Shown: piece by piece, positions 24,800-33,532 of the stretch
Layout of the letters: every line of letters starts with the position of its first letter
How positions within the stretch are numbered: position 1 is the first letter of the stretch
From: GWE2-51-13 sp041736705
Lineage (GTDB): Bacteria; Bacillota_I; Bacilli_A; Erysipelotrichales; Erysipelotrichaceae
Length of the DNA stretch: 64,000 nt
Assembly: GCA_041736705.1 (NCBI GenBank)
Contig: JBGSTC010000025.1
Span: forward strand, 62,001-126,000
Reading direction: 5' to 3'
Program-made: the position numbers and the translations under genes
Notes under the pieces: model-generated
The model's database searches: none
What the model saw: the letters and a program-made list of their open reading frames with translations, nothing else
Told to the model about the DNA's origin: nothing

Positions 24800-25270
24800 C
24801 TATAAAAGTTTCATTACGTTTTGTTTAACATCATTGGGAACAAGCTGGACATTCAATTGGATCCCCTGCTCGTTCAACTCACGAATCATCGATACGTCTT
24901 CTTCAGAAACATGGACGGCTTTGGAAATCTGCTTGCGATGCGGATCGCTCTTCGTCCCTCCTAAATTCACTTCATGGATGCAGTTCGTCTTTTTGATCAA
25001 CGAATACACATCCTTAATCGATTCACACAAGACGAGTAGCCGATACTTATCGGTTTGCCCTAAGTTTAGCGAGAGTGCGGAATCATCGATATTCTTCATC
25101 ACGAGCTTCACGTCGGAAGGTTTCGCCATCCTCATCACCGACATCTTAAGTTCATCCTTAACGAGGTCATCCGAAGCGATCAAGATACAGTCTGCCTCCA
25201 CTTGTTTCGTCCACGCGAAGGATACTTGCCCATGGATCAACCGATGGTCAACCCTCACTAGTTGAATCAT
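24800..25270 (-). CDS. PTS mannose-family EIIB component (system 1)
   Basis: 156 residues from the ATG at 25270, which follows AAGGAGGGAAAG; a longer reading frame upstream overlaps the BtpA gene and lacks a site. The phosphorylated histidine is H13 in RVDHRLIHGQV. EIIB takes the phosphate from EIIA and passes it to the incoming sugar. The 5' end overlaps the BtpA-family gene by 23 bp. Confidence 0.92.
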   Translation of the reverse strand: MIQLVRVDHRLIHGQVSFAWTKQVEADCILIASDDLVKDELKMSVMRMAKPSDVKLVMKNIDDSALSLNLGQTDKYRLLVLCESIKDVYSLIKKTNCIHEVNLGGTKSDPHRKQISKAVHVSEEDVSMIRELNEQGIQLNVQLVPNDVKQNVMKLL

Positions 25271-26018
25271 ACTTTCCCTCCTTTCTATGTAGGTTGAACG
25301 CATCCACGATTTCCGTGACATGCTCTTTACATACTTCACCGGAATCTTTATACGTATCTTTGAAATAACTGCCGATAATGGCACCGTCGACCAGTTTCAA
25401 TTGTTGATTGCAATTCGACGGAGTTACGCCTGCGCCGACGAACAACGGGAAATAGCCGATGGCTTGCCGGAATTCTTTGATCTTATCAAGCGATGTTTCC
25501 TGACCGGTCGCATCTTGGGTGACGACAATTGCGTCACATCGCGAACAGGCGATGCGTAGATCTTCTTCCACGCTTCGAACCGACAGTACGGGTTGATACT
25601 TGAACCTGACACCGCCTAACACAAAGACATCGTACCTTTCGCGATAGAGTTTGAAGAACGCATCCAGCGAGTAATCGTCCCGGGGTTTCACATGCCCGAC
25701 AACCGAGTCGAACTGAACGAACTTGGCGCCATATTTGGCAGCCAACTCGAATCCCAACGCATCCAGGTTCAAGCAGTTCACCCCGAACACGACATTCTTT
25801 TTTTCATTTCGAAGATAGTCTAGGACCATCTCCATGTGATAGTAATGCCCGTAATAGTTTTCAACCAAGATGGCGTCGATTCCGTTATCGAGATAAAGTT
25901 CGATTTCATTCTTTGCGCGTGTGATTACATCTTCATCATTCTCACCTTTTAAGTGGATCAAGCCGATGATGGGTTGGGTTCTTCCGAAAACGGACACTAT
26001 GCTTTTCTGCTTTGGCAT
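25248..26018 (-). CDS. BtpA/SgcQ-family TIM-barrel protein
   Basis: 256 residues. The N-terminus PIIGLIHLKG and the GAGVTPSN phosphate-binding-like loop near residue 200 are typical of the BtpA family, whose members are predicted (beta/alpha)8 enzymes of unproven reaction. The E. coli homologue SgcQ is also encoded in a PTS operon. The start directly abuts the EIIA stop (TAGATG). Placed among PTS genes, it probably handles the imported phosphosugar, perhaps as an aldolase-like or nucleosidase-like enzyme; this is inference. Confidence 0.8.
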   Translation of the reverse strand: MPKQKSIVSVFGRTQPIIGLIHLKGENDEDVITRAKNEIELYLDNGIDAILVENYYGHYYHMEMVLDYLRNEKKNVVFGVNCLNLDALGFELAAKYGAKFVQFDSVVGHVKPRDDYSLDAFFKLYRERYDVFVLGGVRFKYQPVLSVRSVEEDLRIACSRCDAIVVTQDATGQETSLDKIKEFRQAIGYFPLFVGAGVTPSNCNQQLKLVDGAIIGSYFKDTYKDSGEVCKEHVTEIVDAFNLHRKEGKYDSTSEG

Positions 26019-26438
26019 CTAGAATTCCTCCATTTCAAATTTGCCGACTTCTTGTATACGTACCGACTGAATACTCTGACGCGATATCTCGATGATCGAT
26101 TCGACATCCTGCCGACTCAGCCGATTTGGATAACTAAGTAGAATCTCAAGAATCATCGCGACGTTCATTCCGGCAAATAATTGAACATTCGGTTGCCGGG
26201 TCAAGGGAAGCATCGCCGAGTTCACGCTCGCCCCCGCAAGATCGGTACAGATAATGAACTCATTTTCCGGTTGTGCTTTGATTTCTTGTTCGAGTCGACT
26301 ACTATAATCGCTCGCAATGTCTCCATAACCAAGCCGATAATGGATCAATCCTTCACCTTGGTTCCCCGCAATCATCTCGATGGTATCCATCATTCCTCGT
26401 GACAAGTCTCCATGACTGGCCAGTATGATTTTTCGCAT
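26019..26438 (-). CDS. PTS mannose-family EIIA component (system 1)
   Basis: 139 residues, EIIA-Man fold. Active-site histidine H9 in IILASHGDLS; the DLAGASVNSA loop is the family's second signature. It receives phosphate from HPr. It is the first PTS gene after the GntR regulator gene, with a 66-bp gap. Start after AAAGGAGATG. Confidence 0.92.
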   Translation of the reverse strand: MRKIILASHGDLSRGMMDTIEMIAGNQGEGLIHYRLGYGDIASDYSSRLEQEIKAQPENEFIICTDLAGASVNSAMLPLTRQPNVQLFAGMNVAMILEILLSYPNRLSRQDVESIIEISRQSIQSVRIQEVGKFEMEEF

Positions 26439-26504
26439 AACTAAAACATCTCCTTTAGATTGCTTTACTTCGATTCGATATTCGCTTACTCTTGATCGAA
26501 TAAC

Positions 26505-27233
26505 TTATTTGACTGTCCGTGTTGAGTATTTGTAGATTTCACTCATGATGCATTGCTCGTTATAATAAACGATTCTCTCTTGATCGACCATTACCGTTTG
26601 ACGAACACGTAGTAATGGATAACTTACTTCGCATTTTAAGAAGCCGGCGATTTCTTTATTCGCATACTTGATGTCGAACACATCTTCAAATTGATTCGCC
26701 GTAATCCCCGTGTTTTCCCGGATGGTATCGAGCAACGACCGATTCTCAAGTTTTTCCTGAAGCAAGAAATTGAACTCGCTTCTGAAGTAATCCGTTTCGA
26801 GAATCGCCGGAACATCGTCGACCAACCGTAACCGTGAGATGCAGATGATGTCTTGATCTTCTTCGATCCCTAATTTCTTCGAGATGTCGAGGGTTGGTTT
26901 CTGCCTTGAAATCGAAATGATTTTCGTACTTGGTACGGCATTCATCAATAAACAGGATTTCGTAAAGCTTCCGCCGGCAGACATGCTTTCGAAATAGGTA
27001 GGCATCGCGACGTATGTCCCTTTACCACGACGTTTAATCAGGATTTTCTCTTCGACAAGTTTCTCGACACCGCTTCGTGTCGTGATTCGACTGATGCCAT
27101 ACATTTCACTTAACTGTTCCTCTGAAGGGATCCGTTCACCCACTTTGTAGTTGCCTGAATTGATTTGTTCCTTGATCGCATCACATAACTGTTGGTATAA
27201 CGGTGCCGCAACATTCGCCTGTAGTTTCTTCAT
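26505..27233 (-). CDS. GntR-family regulator with UTRA domain (PTS system 1)
   Basis: 242 residues; start after AGAGGAGG. Winged helix-turn-helix at residues ~10-75 (RIPSEEQLSEMYGISRITTRSGVEKL), then a UTRA effector domain (from about 95) that usually binds a phosphorylated sugar. It stands at the head of the PTS operon on the same strand and most likely represses it until the sugar phosphate accumulates. A possible promoter (TTGTAT, 17 nt, TAAGAT) lies about 30-60 bp upstream. Confidence 0.88.
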   Translation of the reverse strand: MKKLQANVAAPLYQQLCDAIKEQINSGNYKVGERIPSEEQLSEMYGISRITTRSGVEKLVEEKILIKRRGKGTYVAMPTYFESMSAGGSFTKSCLLMNAVPSTKIISISRQKPTLDISKKLGIEEDQDIICISRLRLVDDVPAILETDYFRSEFNFLLQEKLENRSLLDTIRENTGITANQFEDVFDIKYANKEIAGFLKCEVSYPLLRVRQTVMVDQERIVYYNEQCIMSEIYKYSTRTVK

Positions 27234-27430
27234 CCAAACCTCCTCTTTAATTCTTCTGCTTTACATAAGACATCTTATCACGTCATATCCAAGAATACAA
27301 CTAGATTTATGAGAATATTTCTGGATTTTTCATGATCGAACGATGATAATTAAGAAACGTCTCTTACGTGTGAAACGGATCGAATTTCCAGATTATGCGA
27401 TGCATGACTTTTCTGATGATCATCATGCCA

Positions 27431-27456
27431 AAGAAAAAGTCCGTGATGAACGGACT
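27431..27456 (-). terminator. Terminator of the small membrane protein gene
   Basis: AGTCCG-N7-CGGACT stem followed on the minus strand by TTTTTCTT, 17 bp after the stop. Confidence 0.8.
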
Positions 27457-27472
27457 CTTTGACTTATCCTGT

Positions 27473-27736
27473 CTATGCTTTCTGTTCCCAGTTGACGACG
27501 ACTTTATCCTTGAGGCGTTGCTTCTCTTCCTGTGATAGTTCCACCGACGGATTGTTTTGGGCGTGGATGTAGTCCAGGATTTCCTTCTGTCCCTTCAAGA
27601 TATCCGCCAAGGCAAGGGCAACCAAACCGAAAAATAAAAACAGAAAGAAGAACGGAACGTACATCGTTAAGAGTAAAAAGACGGAAACGAAGATCGAAAA
27701 GTAACCTAAGATGGACAAGAATGTGCGTTTATTCAT
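27473..27736 (-). CDS. Small membrane protein
   Basis: 87 residues; start after GGGGG. Two hydrophobic stretches (about 6-25 and 28-46, rich in Phe and Leu) are followed by a charged 40-residue cytoplasmic tail with a helical SQEEKQRLKDK segment. No family recognised. It follows the beta-eliminating lyase gene by 30 bp on the same strand and shares its terminator, so it is probably co-transcribed with it. Confidence 0.6.
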   Translation of the reverse strand: MNKRTFLSILGYFSIFVSVFLLLTMYVPFFFLFLFFGLVALALADILKGQKEILDYIHAQNNPSVELSQEEKQRLKDKVVVNWEQKA

Positions 27737-27766
27737 GAATACCCCCTAGACTCCCCATCGAGTCGA

Positions 27767-29152
27767 TTACAGAAGTTCAAACCCCGCGGTGAAGTGTCTC
27801 AGCGAAGTGATCGGTCCTTCATGGACCAGCTTCATTCCCTTGTAGGTATCGCGGTTTTCATAGATGTAGGCCAGTGCTTCGACGATGCAATCCAGATGAC
27901 GGTTGGTGTAGACTCTGCGTGAGATGGCGATACGCATGGTTTCAAGTGCCGGCCACGTGGCTTCCCCGGTGACTTTGTCTTTGCTTCCGAAGGCGCATGC
28001 CCCCAGTTCGACGGCACGGATCCCGGCTTCTTCATAGAGGGCTACGACCAAGCGTTGCGAGGGGAATTCATGTTGGGGGATGTGCGGGAAGAACCGTCTT
28101 CCATCCACATAAACCCCATGGCCACCGGTCGGTTCGATGATCGGGACGCCGCGTTCTTTCAAACGGTCGCCCAGGTATTGGACCTGTTTGATGCGATAAT
28201 CAAGATAATCGAATTCCGTCGCTTCCTGTAGACCCACGGCCAACGCCTCCAGATCCCGTCCGGCTTGACCGCCATAAGTGATGAAGCCTTCGTTGAGTAT
28301 GGCCAGTTGATTGGCTTTATGGAAGACATCGAGGTTGCGTGTCACGAACAATCCGCCGATATTGACGAGTCCGTCTTTCTTCGCGCTCATGATCGCCGTC
28401 TCGCAATAGGAGAACATTTCACGCGTGATGTCTTTGATGGCGACATCCGCATACCCTTCTTCCCGGGTCTTGATGAAATACGCATTCTCCGCCAAGCGGG
28501 CGGCATCGATGATCAACGGGATCGCATAGTGTTTACTCAATTCGCTCACTTCGCGAATGTTTTTCATCGATACCGGTTGACCGCCGTTGTTATTGCAGGT
28601 GACGGTCAAAACGACGCATGAAATGTTTTCCGCGCCTTTTTGTTCGATCAAGCGTTTCATTTTATTTAGGTCAAGATTCCCTTTGAAAGGCATCGCGGGA
28701 CTGGCCGCATCCATGCCTTCGTCGATGACGAAATCCAAGGGAAGGGCTCCCAAGACTTCAGCGCTGCCGCGGATCGTATCGAAGTGCATGTTTCCAATCA
28801 TGTACTTCCCTTCCTTGGCATAGATCTTACTCATGATGTTGTCGGCGGCACGACCCTGGTGGACCGGCTGCACATAGGGCATCCCGAAGATATCTTGAAC
28901 GGAAGCTTCCATCTTATAGAAACTCTTAGCCCCCGCATACGATTCATCCCCGAGCATCAAGGCCGACCATTGGGCCGAACTCATCGCCGAGGTACCGCTA
29001 TCCGTGATGCAATCGATGTAGCAATTCTCCGCCCGTACGCGGAATACGTTGTACTGGGCTTCTTTGAGATAGTTCTGCCGTTCTTCCTTGGTGGTATGCT
29101 TGACGTTCTCGATCATCTTGATCCGGAAAGGCTCTGCGAATTGAAATCTCAT
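27767..29152 (-). CDS. Beta-eliminating lyase (tryptophanase / tyrosine phenol-lyase family), copy 1
   Basis: 461 residues, PLP-dependent. The start at 29152 follows AGAGGAACC. Family motifs: AEPFRIKMIENV at the N-terminus, DSGTSAMS, VQPVHQGRAAD, DAARLAENAYFIK, and the PLP lysine in MSAKKDGLVNIGG (K259 likely). The family splits beta-substituted amino acids into pyruvate, ammonia and the side-chain leaving group. At the place where tyrosine phenol-lyase has its substrate arginine (MERG) this protein has VELG, closer to tryptophanase (VEIG). The exact substrate is open. A second, very similar copy lies about 4.4 kb to the right. It is transcribed divergently from an M29 aminopeptidase. Confidence 0.85.
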   Translation of the reverse strand: MRFQFAEPFRIKMIENVKHTTKEERQNYLKEAQYNVFRVRAENCYIDCITDSGTSAMSSAQWSALMLGDESYAGAKSFYKMEASVQDIFGMPYVQPVHQGRAADNIMSKIYAKEGKYMIGNMHFDTIRGSAEVLGALPLDFVIDEGMDAASPAMPFKGNLDLNKMKRLIEQKGAENISCVVLTVTCNNNGGQPVSMKNIREVSELSKHYAIPLIIDAARLAENAYFIKTREEGYADVAIKDITREMFSYCETAIMSAKKDGLVNIGGLFVTRNLDVFHKANQLAILNEGFITYGGQAGRDLEALAVGLQEATEFDYLDYRIKQVQYLGDRLKERGVPIIEPTGGHGVYVDGRRFFPHIPQHEFPSQRLVVALYEEAGIRAVELGACAFGSKDKVTGEATWPALETMRIAISRRVYTNRHLDCIVEALAYIYENRDTYKGMKLVHEGPITSLRHFTAGFELL

Positions 29153-29191
29153 GAGGTTCCTCTTTCTCTCGCTATGTGTCGTCTTGATTCC

Positions 29192-29221
29192 ATTATACGT
29201 GCGTTGATTGAGCGACCACAA
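29192..29221 (-). promoter_or_regulatory. Predicted promoter of beta-eliminating lyase copy 1
   Basis: Minus-strand TATAAT (29192-29197) with TTGTGG (29216-29221) 18 nt upstream, about 40 bp before the start codon. Confidence 0.55.
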
Positions 29222-29359
29222 GAGAATCCGAGCACTTCCGGCGATTCTTCTTCGTACGCTTTCCATTTCGTAATGGAAAATCAATGGACGCATGCCCGTG
29301 GTTGGTGGATAGAATTGAGATGAATGGATTTACGAGAAATCGATGATGAAGGTGGAACG

Positions 29360-30562
29360 ATGAACGAAAAAGAACGACTTGCCGAGACTTTATTGCGATG
29401 CGGACTGGATTTACGTGCGGATCAGGTATTGTATCTTTCATTGCCTGTCGAACTTTTTGATTTCGGGCGAATCGTCGCACGTGTCGCCTATCGGATGAAA
29501 GCGAAGTTCGTCCACATCGAGTACTTCGATCCGCAAGTCGACGATCATCATTTGAATGAATCCGACTTCGACGTTTTGACCCATGTCGCCCACCTGAGAT
29601 CCCGGACGCAAGTCGGTTTCGCCCAGGACAAGGCAGCATTTCTGCGAATCCGAGATGGCGGCGTGTATCAGATCGATGCGGACAAAGCCAGAAAAGAACA
29701 ATACAACAAAATCATCAATGAATCACTGTTTCCCTTTCGTACGTTTTCACAAGGGAATGAAATCAGTGTTTGCTCGACCGTTCTACCCACACAAAACTGG
29801 GCGAGCCATGTCTTCCCGGAATTAAACGATGAGGACGCGTTGACCGCGCTATGGCAGAAAATATTCTCGATCACGCATTCCGACCGCAAGAACGGCATCG
29901 GTTTCTGGATGAAGCACCGTCAGGAAATCGTCGGGAGAAGGAATTATCTGAATCAGAGAAGAATCGTATCCATGGAGTTCAAATCGCAACATTGTCACTT
30001 GACGCTCCGGCTTCCGACACACCATATCTGGGTCGGAGGGGTCGAACAGACCAAGAGCGGTCAGCTTTGCATGCCGAACTTTCCGACGGAAGAAATCTTC
30101 ACCGCTCCGTTACGCAATTCACTCAACGGTTGGATTCGAAACACACGACCGCTACTTTATCAAAACGAAAAGATTGATTCCTTTCAACTGAGGTTCGAGG
30201 AAGGCGTCGCGAGTGTCGATTATTGTCATGTGAATCCCGAAGGATTGATGAATTGTCTGGCGTTTGACGAGGGGGCGAAGTATTGCGGCGAGATCGCGCT
30301 TCTTCCCGGCGAGACCCTTGTCTCCCAGTCTCAAACCGTCTTCAACAATACGTTACTCGATGAAAATGCCGGTTGCCATCTGGCAATCGGCAATAGTTAT
30401 CCATGCAATCTAGATCCTTATAAGGGGATCTCGTTTGATGACGTGAACCACTCGAAACAACACATCGACATCACTTTCGGTAGCAAGGATATCCATGTTA
30501 CCGCGATCGATTCGGATGGGAATCCATTCGAAATCATCCACGATGGAAAATTCAAGATCTAG
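29360..30562 (+). CDS. M29-family metallo-aminopeptidase (AmpS/PepS type)
   Basis: 400 residues from the ATG at 29360, preceded by AAGGTGG; an ATG 36 bp upstream lacks a site. C-terminal metal-binding features of the family are clear: PTEEIFTAP, GEIALLPG, GCHLAIGNSYP and the final SKQHIDITFGS. No signal peptide, so it is a cytoplasmic peptidase. It is divergent to beta-eliminating lyase copy 1, which suggests a shared role in amino-acid or peptide breakdown. Its 3' end overlaps the convergent Gfo/Idh gene by 4 bp. Confidence 0.85.
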   Translation: MNEKERLAETLLRCGLDLRADQVLYLSLPVELFDFGRIVARVAYRMKAKFVHIEYFDPQVDDHHLNESDFDVLTHVAHLRSRTQVGFAQDKAAFLRIRDGGVYQIDADKARKEQYNKIINESLFPFRTFSQGNEISVCSTVLPTQNWASHVFPELNDEDALTALWQKIFSITHSDRKNGIGFWMKHRQEIVGRRNYLNQRRIVSMEFKSQHCHLTLRLPTHHIWVGGVEQTKSGQLCMPNFPTEEIFTAPLRNSLNGWIRNTRPLLYQNEKIDSFQLRFEEGVASVDYCHVNPEGLMNCLAFDEGAKYCGEIALLPGETLVSQSQTVFNNTLLDENAGCHLAIGNSYPCNLDPYKGISFDDVNHSKQHIDITFGSKDIHVTAIDSDGNPFEIIHDGKFKI

Positions 30563-31566
30563 TCGATTTCTATGACCCGGTCATCCGCTTTGAAACGAAT
30601 CCCCGCCTGTCTACGACCATCTTCCATCACGCGGGACAAGATCAGCGAGTGTCGGGTCAGTTCATCGAGTTTCTCTTGATTACGCGAACTGAACAGCGTT
30701 GCGAATTCGCTCGCTTCATACACCATCATTTCATCCTCTTGCGTTAGTCCGAGCTCTTCGGCTACCCCTTGCTTAACTAAGGTTAATGACTTGATCCGAC
30801 TGGGCGTACCCTCGATTTGGATGTACCCGGATTCCCCTTCGATGATCGTCGAATTGGGTCCATAGGAATCTTTCGAGAAGGTACAAACGGCGATTTTATC
30901 TTTGAAATTCATCGTCATCACCCCCGAGCCGTCGATCCCGTTCGGATAAATGTTGGCTTGGTACGCGACCGAGTCCGGAGTCCCGAAAAGACTGATCATA
31001 AGCGAAACCGGATAGATCCCAATATCGTAAAGAGCTCCGCCCGAATGATCCGGGCTAAAAACATTGGCGACTTCCCCGTTAATGAACGCCTGGAAACGAC
31101 TTGAATACTGACTCATATCGCTTCGAATGAGTTTGACGTTGCCGATTCGAGGCAACGATGAACGCAATACTTCAAGATTCGGCACATGCCTCGAAGTGAT
31201 GGCTTCCACGACATACCTCCCAGTGACGGACATCGTGCGGACCAAGTCGTCCATTTCTTTTTGTGTCGAGACCATCGGTTTCTCCGAGATTACATCCTTA
31301 CCGGCAAGCAAGGCGCGCTTCGCCTGCGGGTAATGGAGATCATTGGGCGAGGCGATGTAGACGACATCGATCATCGGGTCCTGAAGAAAATCATCCAGAT
31401 CGACCTTGATGTTCGGTATCTGGTTCTTTCGTGCAAACTCCGTCCCCTGTTCGATGGAACGGGAGTAGACGCTTACGACTTCAAACGCATCGGTTTTTCT
31501 GACCGCCGAAACAAAGGCCGCACTGATCAATCCTGTCCCGATCATCCCTAACCTAAGTTTTTCCAT
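30559..31566 (-). CDS. Gfo/Idh/MocA-family oxidoreductase (copy 1)
   Basis: 335 residues; start after AAAGGGAAA. N-terminal Rossmann fold (GMIGTGLISAAFVSAV), the EKPM motif of the family near residue 95, and GGALYDIGIYPVSLM, which carries the usual catalytic Asp/His region in altered form. It likely oxidises or reduces a sugar or inositol derivative with NAD(P). It lies downstream of the epimerase-like gene but after a hairpin. A related gene is found at 58739-59722. Confidence 0.85.
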   Translation of the reverse strand: MEKLRLGMIGTGLISAAFVSAVRKTDAFEVVSVYSRSIEQGTEFARKNQIPNIKVDLDDFLQDPMIDVVYIASPNDLHYPQAKRALLAGKDVISEKPMVSTQKEMDDLVRTMSVTGRYVVEAITSRHVPNLEVLRSSLPRIGNVKLIRSDMSQYSSRFQAFINGEVANVFSPDHSGGALYDIGIYPVSLMISLFGTPDSVAYQANIYPNGIDGSGVMTMNFKDKIAVCTFSKDSYGPNSTIIEGESGYIQIEGTPSRIKSLTLVKQGVAEELGLTQEDEMMVYEASEFATLFSSRNQEKLDELTRHSLILSRVMEDGRRQAGIRFKADDRVIEID

Positions 31567-31610
31567 AGATTTCCCTTTCTTAACGAGTGCTTAATCCACC
31601 AATAGAAAGA

Positions 31611-31632
31611 GATGGTTCGAAATCGAACCATC
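31611..31632 (-). terminator. Hairpin between epimerase-like and Gfo/Idh genes
   Basis: GATGGTTCG / CGAACCATC, a perfect 9-bp stem with a 4-nt loop; on the minus strand TCTTTCTATT follows. It may be a terminator with partial read-through into the Gfo/Idh gene. Confidence 0.45.
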
Positions 31633-31637
31633 GTGCT

Positions 31638-32354
31638 TTATTTCAAGTTATATTTCACCGCTGCTTCATCCAACGCTTTTCTGCACTTGCTCATGCCGGC
31701 TTCAATCCCTTCCGGGTCTTTGAAAATCGCCGATGAGAGGATGACGACATCCGGATTGCAGGCAAGCAGAGGATCCATATTGTCATGACGCAAGCCGCCA
31801 TCGATCGCCAATTCGCATTTCGGGTTCTTCTCATCGATCATTTTGCGGGCACGCGCGACAAGATCCACCGCTGACCGGCGCCAACCCCAATTGTCTTTTC
31901 CATCCGTTTCATCGACACCATGGACGATGACTTGAAGACGATCGATATCGTAGATCGCTTCTTCGACAAAGCACAAGGGGGTATAGCCACCGATGTGTAG
32001 ACCGATCTTTATACCGAACTCCCGACAATAGTTCACGATGTACATGAATTGCGACCCGATGAAATGTTCGGCAGGCAGAATCAACATGTTCGCCCCTGCC
32101 GCTGCGATTTTCTCGATGAAGAGACGGTCGCATGTCTCGGTATAAAAGTGGCATTCGATCGGAAGTTTGGTTTCCGGGCGGATTCCTTCGATGACCTGAT
32201 GACCGCCCATAAGTTGCATGTTCTTTAAATCATGCATGTCTGCGGCATCCGAGTGGATGTAGTCCGCGCCGGCGCGATCCGCCGCGATGACGATGTCCGC
32301 AATCCTTCCATAATTCACATGGGCTAATCCCGCTGAGATTTTAATGTGTTTCAT
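31638..32354 (-). CDS. Ribulose-phosphate 3-epimerase-like TIM-barrel protein (divergent)
   Basis: 238 residues; start after GGAGGAAG and overlapping the end of the dehydrogenase gene by 14 bp. KISAGLAHVNYG at the start, YIHSDAADM, IECHFYTE and the AIDGGL strand occupy the places of the metal ligands and phosphate site of Rpe and allulose-6-phosphate epimerase. The sequence is far from housekeeping Rpe, which has LHVDVMDG here, so it is probably specialised for the phosphosugar of this PTS operon. Confidence 0.72.
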   Translation of the reverse strand: MKHIKISAGLAHVNYGRIADIVIAADRAGADYIHSDAADMHDLKNMQLMGGHQVIEGIRPETKLPIECHFYTETCDRLFIEKIAAAGANMLILPAEHFIGSQFMYIVNYCREFGIKIGLHIGGYTPLCFVEEAIYDIDRLQVIVHGVDETDGKDNWGWRRSAVDLVARARKMIDEKNPKCELAIDGGLRHDNMDPLLACNPDVVILSSAIFKDPEGIEAGMSKCRKALDEAAVKYNLK

Positions 32355-33531
32355 TTTCTTCCTCCATTGTTAGACTTTTCTTTACAATCCACTGAATCTC
32401 TTCTTTGGATGCCATCGGAAGATGCGACCAGACTTCGCTGTGTTCGAGTTCTTGGGCAAGTTTACTCGTAAGTCCGGCTTGTTTCAGATCGATCTTCAAC
32501 CCGATGTCCGCGATGAATTTCTCCATTTCGTCGCCTGAGTTCAAGGCTGCCGTTGCATCGTCATATGAATCGTTCATCGGGTTCAATAGTCTGGCGACGT
32601 ATGCGAACTTGGATGGATTCATCCCATGGAATTTGCGCATATACTCGGGATAGACGATCGCGAGGCACTGTCCATGGTTTAGTCGAGTCAAGGCGCTACC
32701 GATGACTTCGCTGAGCGGATGAGGCAACTGCGCCCCGCCGTTTGCCAGACACATCCCGGCCATCGTATCCGCGAGCGCCAACGACTCCCTGAATTCGATC
32801 TTGTTTTCAAGCAGTACTTTCGGTAGTGTCGTGAGGATGCGTTTGATTGCATCTTCACACATCATTTCGACAAACGGGGACAAGCGTTGACCCAGATAGG
32901 ACTCGAAGGCATGGGTGAAGGCATCGAACGACGTACTCGCCGTCAACGTCTTCGGAAGCGTCAGCATCAGTTCCGGGTCGACGATCACTTCTTTGGGGAA
33001 ATGATCCGGATGGAACACCGTTAGTTTTTGATGGGAGAGGGCGTCGGTGATCACGGCTGCCTGCGTGCATTGCGAACCGGTTCCGGAGGTTGTGGATATG
33101 GCGATCAGAGGTAAGGGGTTTAAGCCGATTCTCGGATAGTCGCCAAAGGGGTAATCGTTGGCTTTGAATCGTGTTTCCCAGTCGATCGACGAGTTCCCGA
33201 AGTTCGAACACACCATTTTGGCGGTATCGATGCTTGATCCGCCACCGATTGCGATGACGAACTCGACATTGGAAACCGTGGCCAGATTGAACGCTTTCTC
33301 GACGGTCGTCGACGAGGGGTTGGCCTCGACGTCATAGAAGGTGATGAACTCGATCGATTCATCGGACAAAACCCTTTGCGCCCGATCATACATGGATTGG
33401 ATGAACGGCGTCATCATGGGTCCGATGATCAAACATTTGTTTCCGTATTTCTTTGAAATTCTTCCAAGATCGTCGAGTCTTCCACAACCGAAGTGGATTC
33501 TCGGCGGCATAGAGTAGTCGAAGGGCTTCAT
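32341..33531 (-). CDS. Iron-dependent alcohol dehydrogenase family protein
   Basis: 396 residues from the ATG at 33531, one base after the lyase stop; translation is probably coupled since no good ribosome binding site is seen. NAD-binding GGGSSIDTAK; metal ligands in SFDAFTHAFES (Asp, His), QLPHPLSEVIG and LNHGQCLAIVYPEY. It should interconvert an alcohol and an aldehyde or ketone, likely derived from the sugar or lyase product of this operon. The true substrate is unknown. Confidence 0.85.
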   Translation of the reverse strand: MKPFDYSMPPRIHFGCGRLDDLGRISKKYGNKCLIIGPMMTPFIQSMYDRAQRVLSDESIEFITFYDVEANPSSTTVEKAFNLATVSNVEFVIAIGGGSSIDTAKMVCSNFGNSSIDWETRFKANDYPFGDYPRIGLNPLPLIAISTTSGTGSQCTQAAVITDALSHQKLTVFHPDHFPKEVIVDPELMLTLPKTLTASTSFDAFTHAFESYLGQRLSPFVEMMCEDAIKRILTTLPKVLLENKIEFRESLALADTMAGMCLANGGAQLPHPLSEVIGSALTRLNHGQCLAIVYPEYMRKFHGMNPSKFAYVARLLNPMNDSYDDATAALNSGDEMEKFIADIGLKIDLKQAGLTSKLAQELEHSEVWSHLPMASKEEIQWIVKKSLTMEEENETH

Positions 33532-33532
33532 G

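Noticed and set aside
27767..29152. Naming the lyases tyrosine phenol-lyase
   Set aside because: Overall motifs resemble that enzyme, but the substrate-binding arginine position (MERG) reads VELG, so only the family name is safe.
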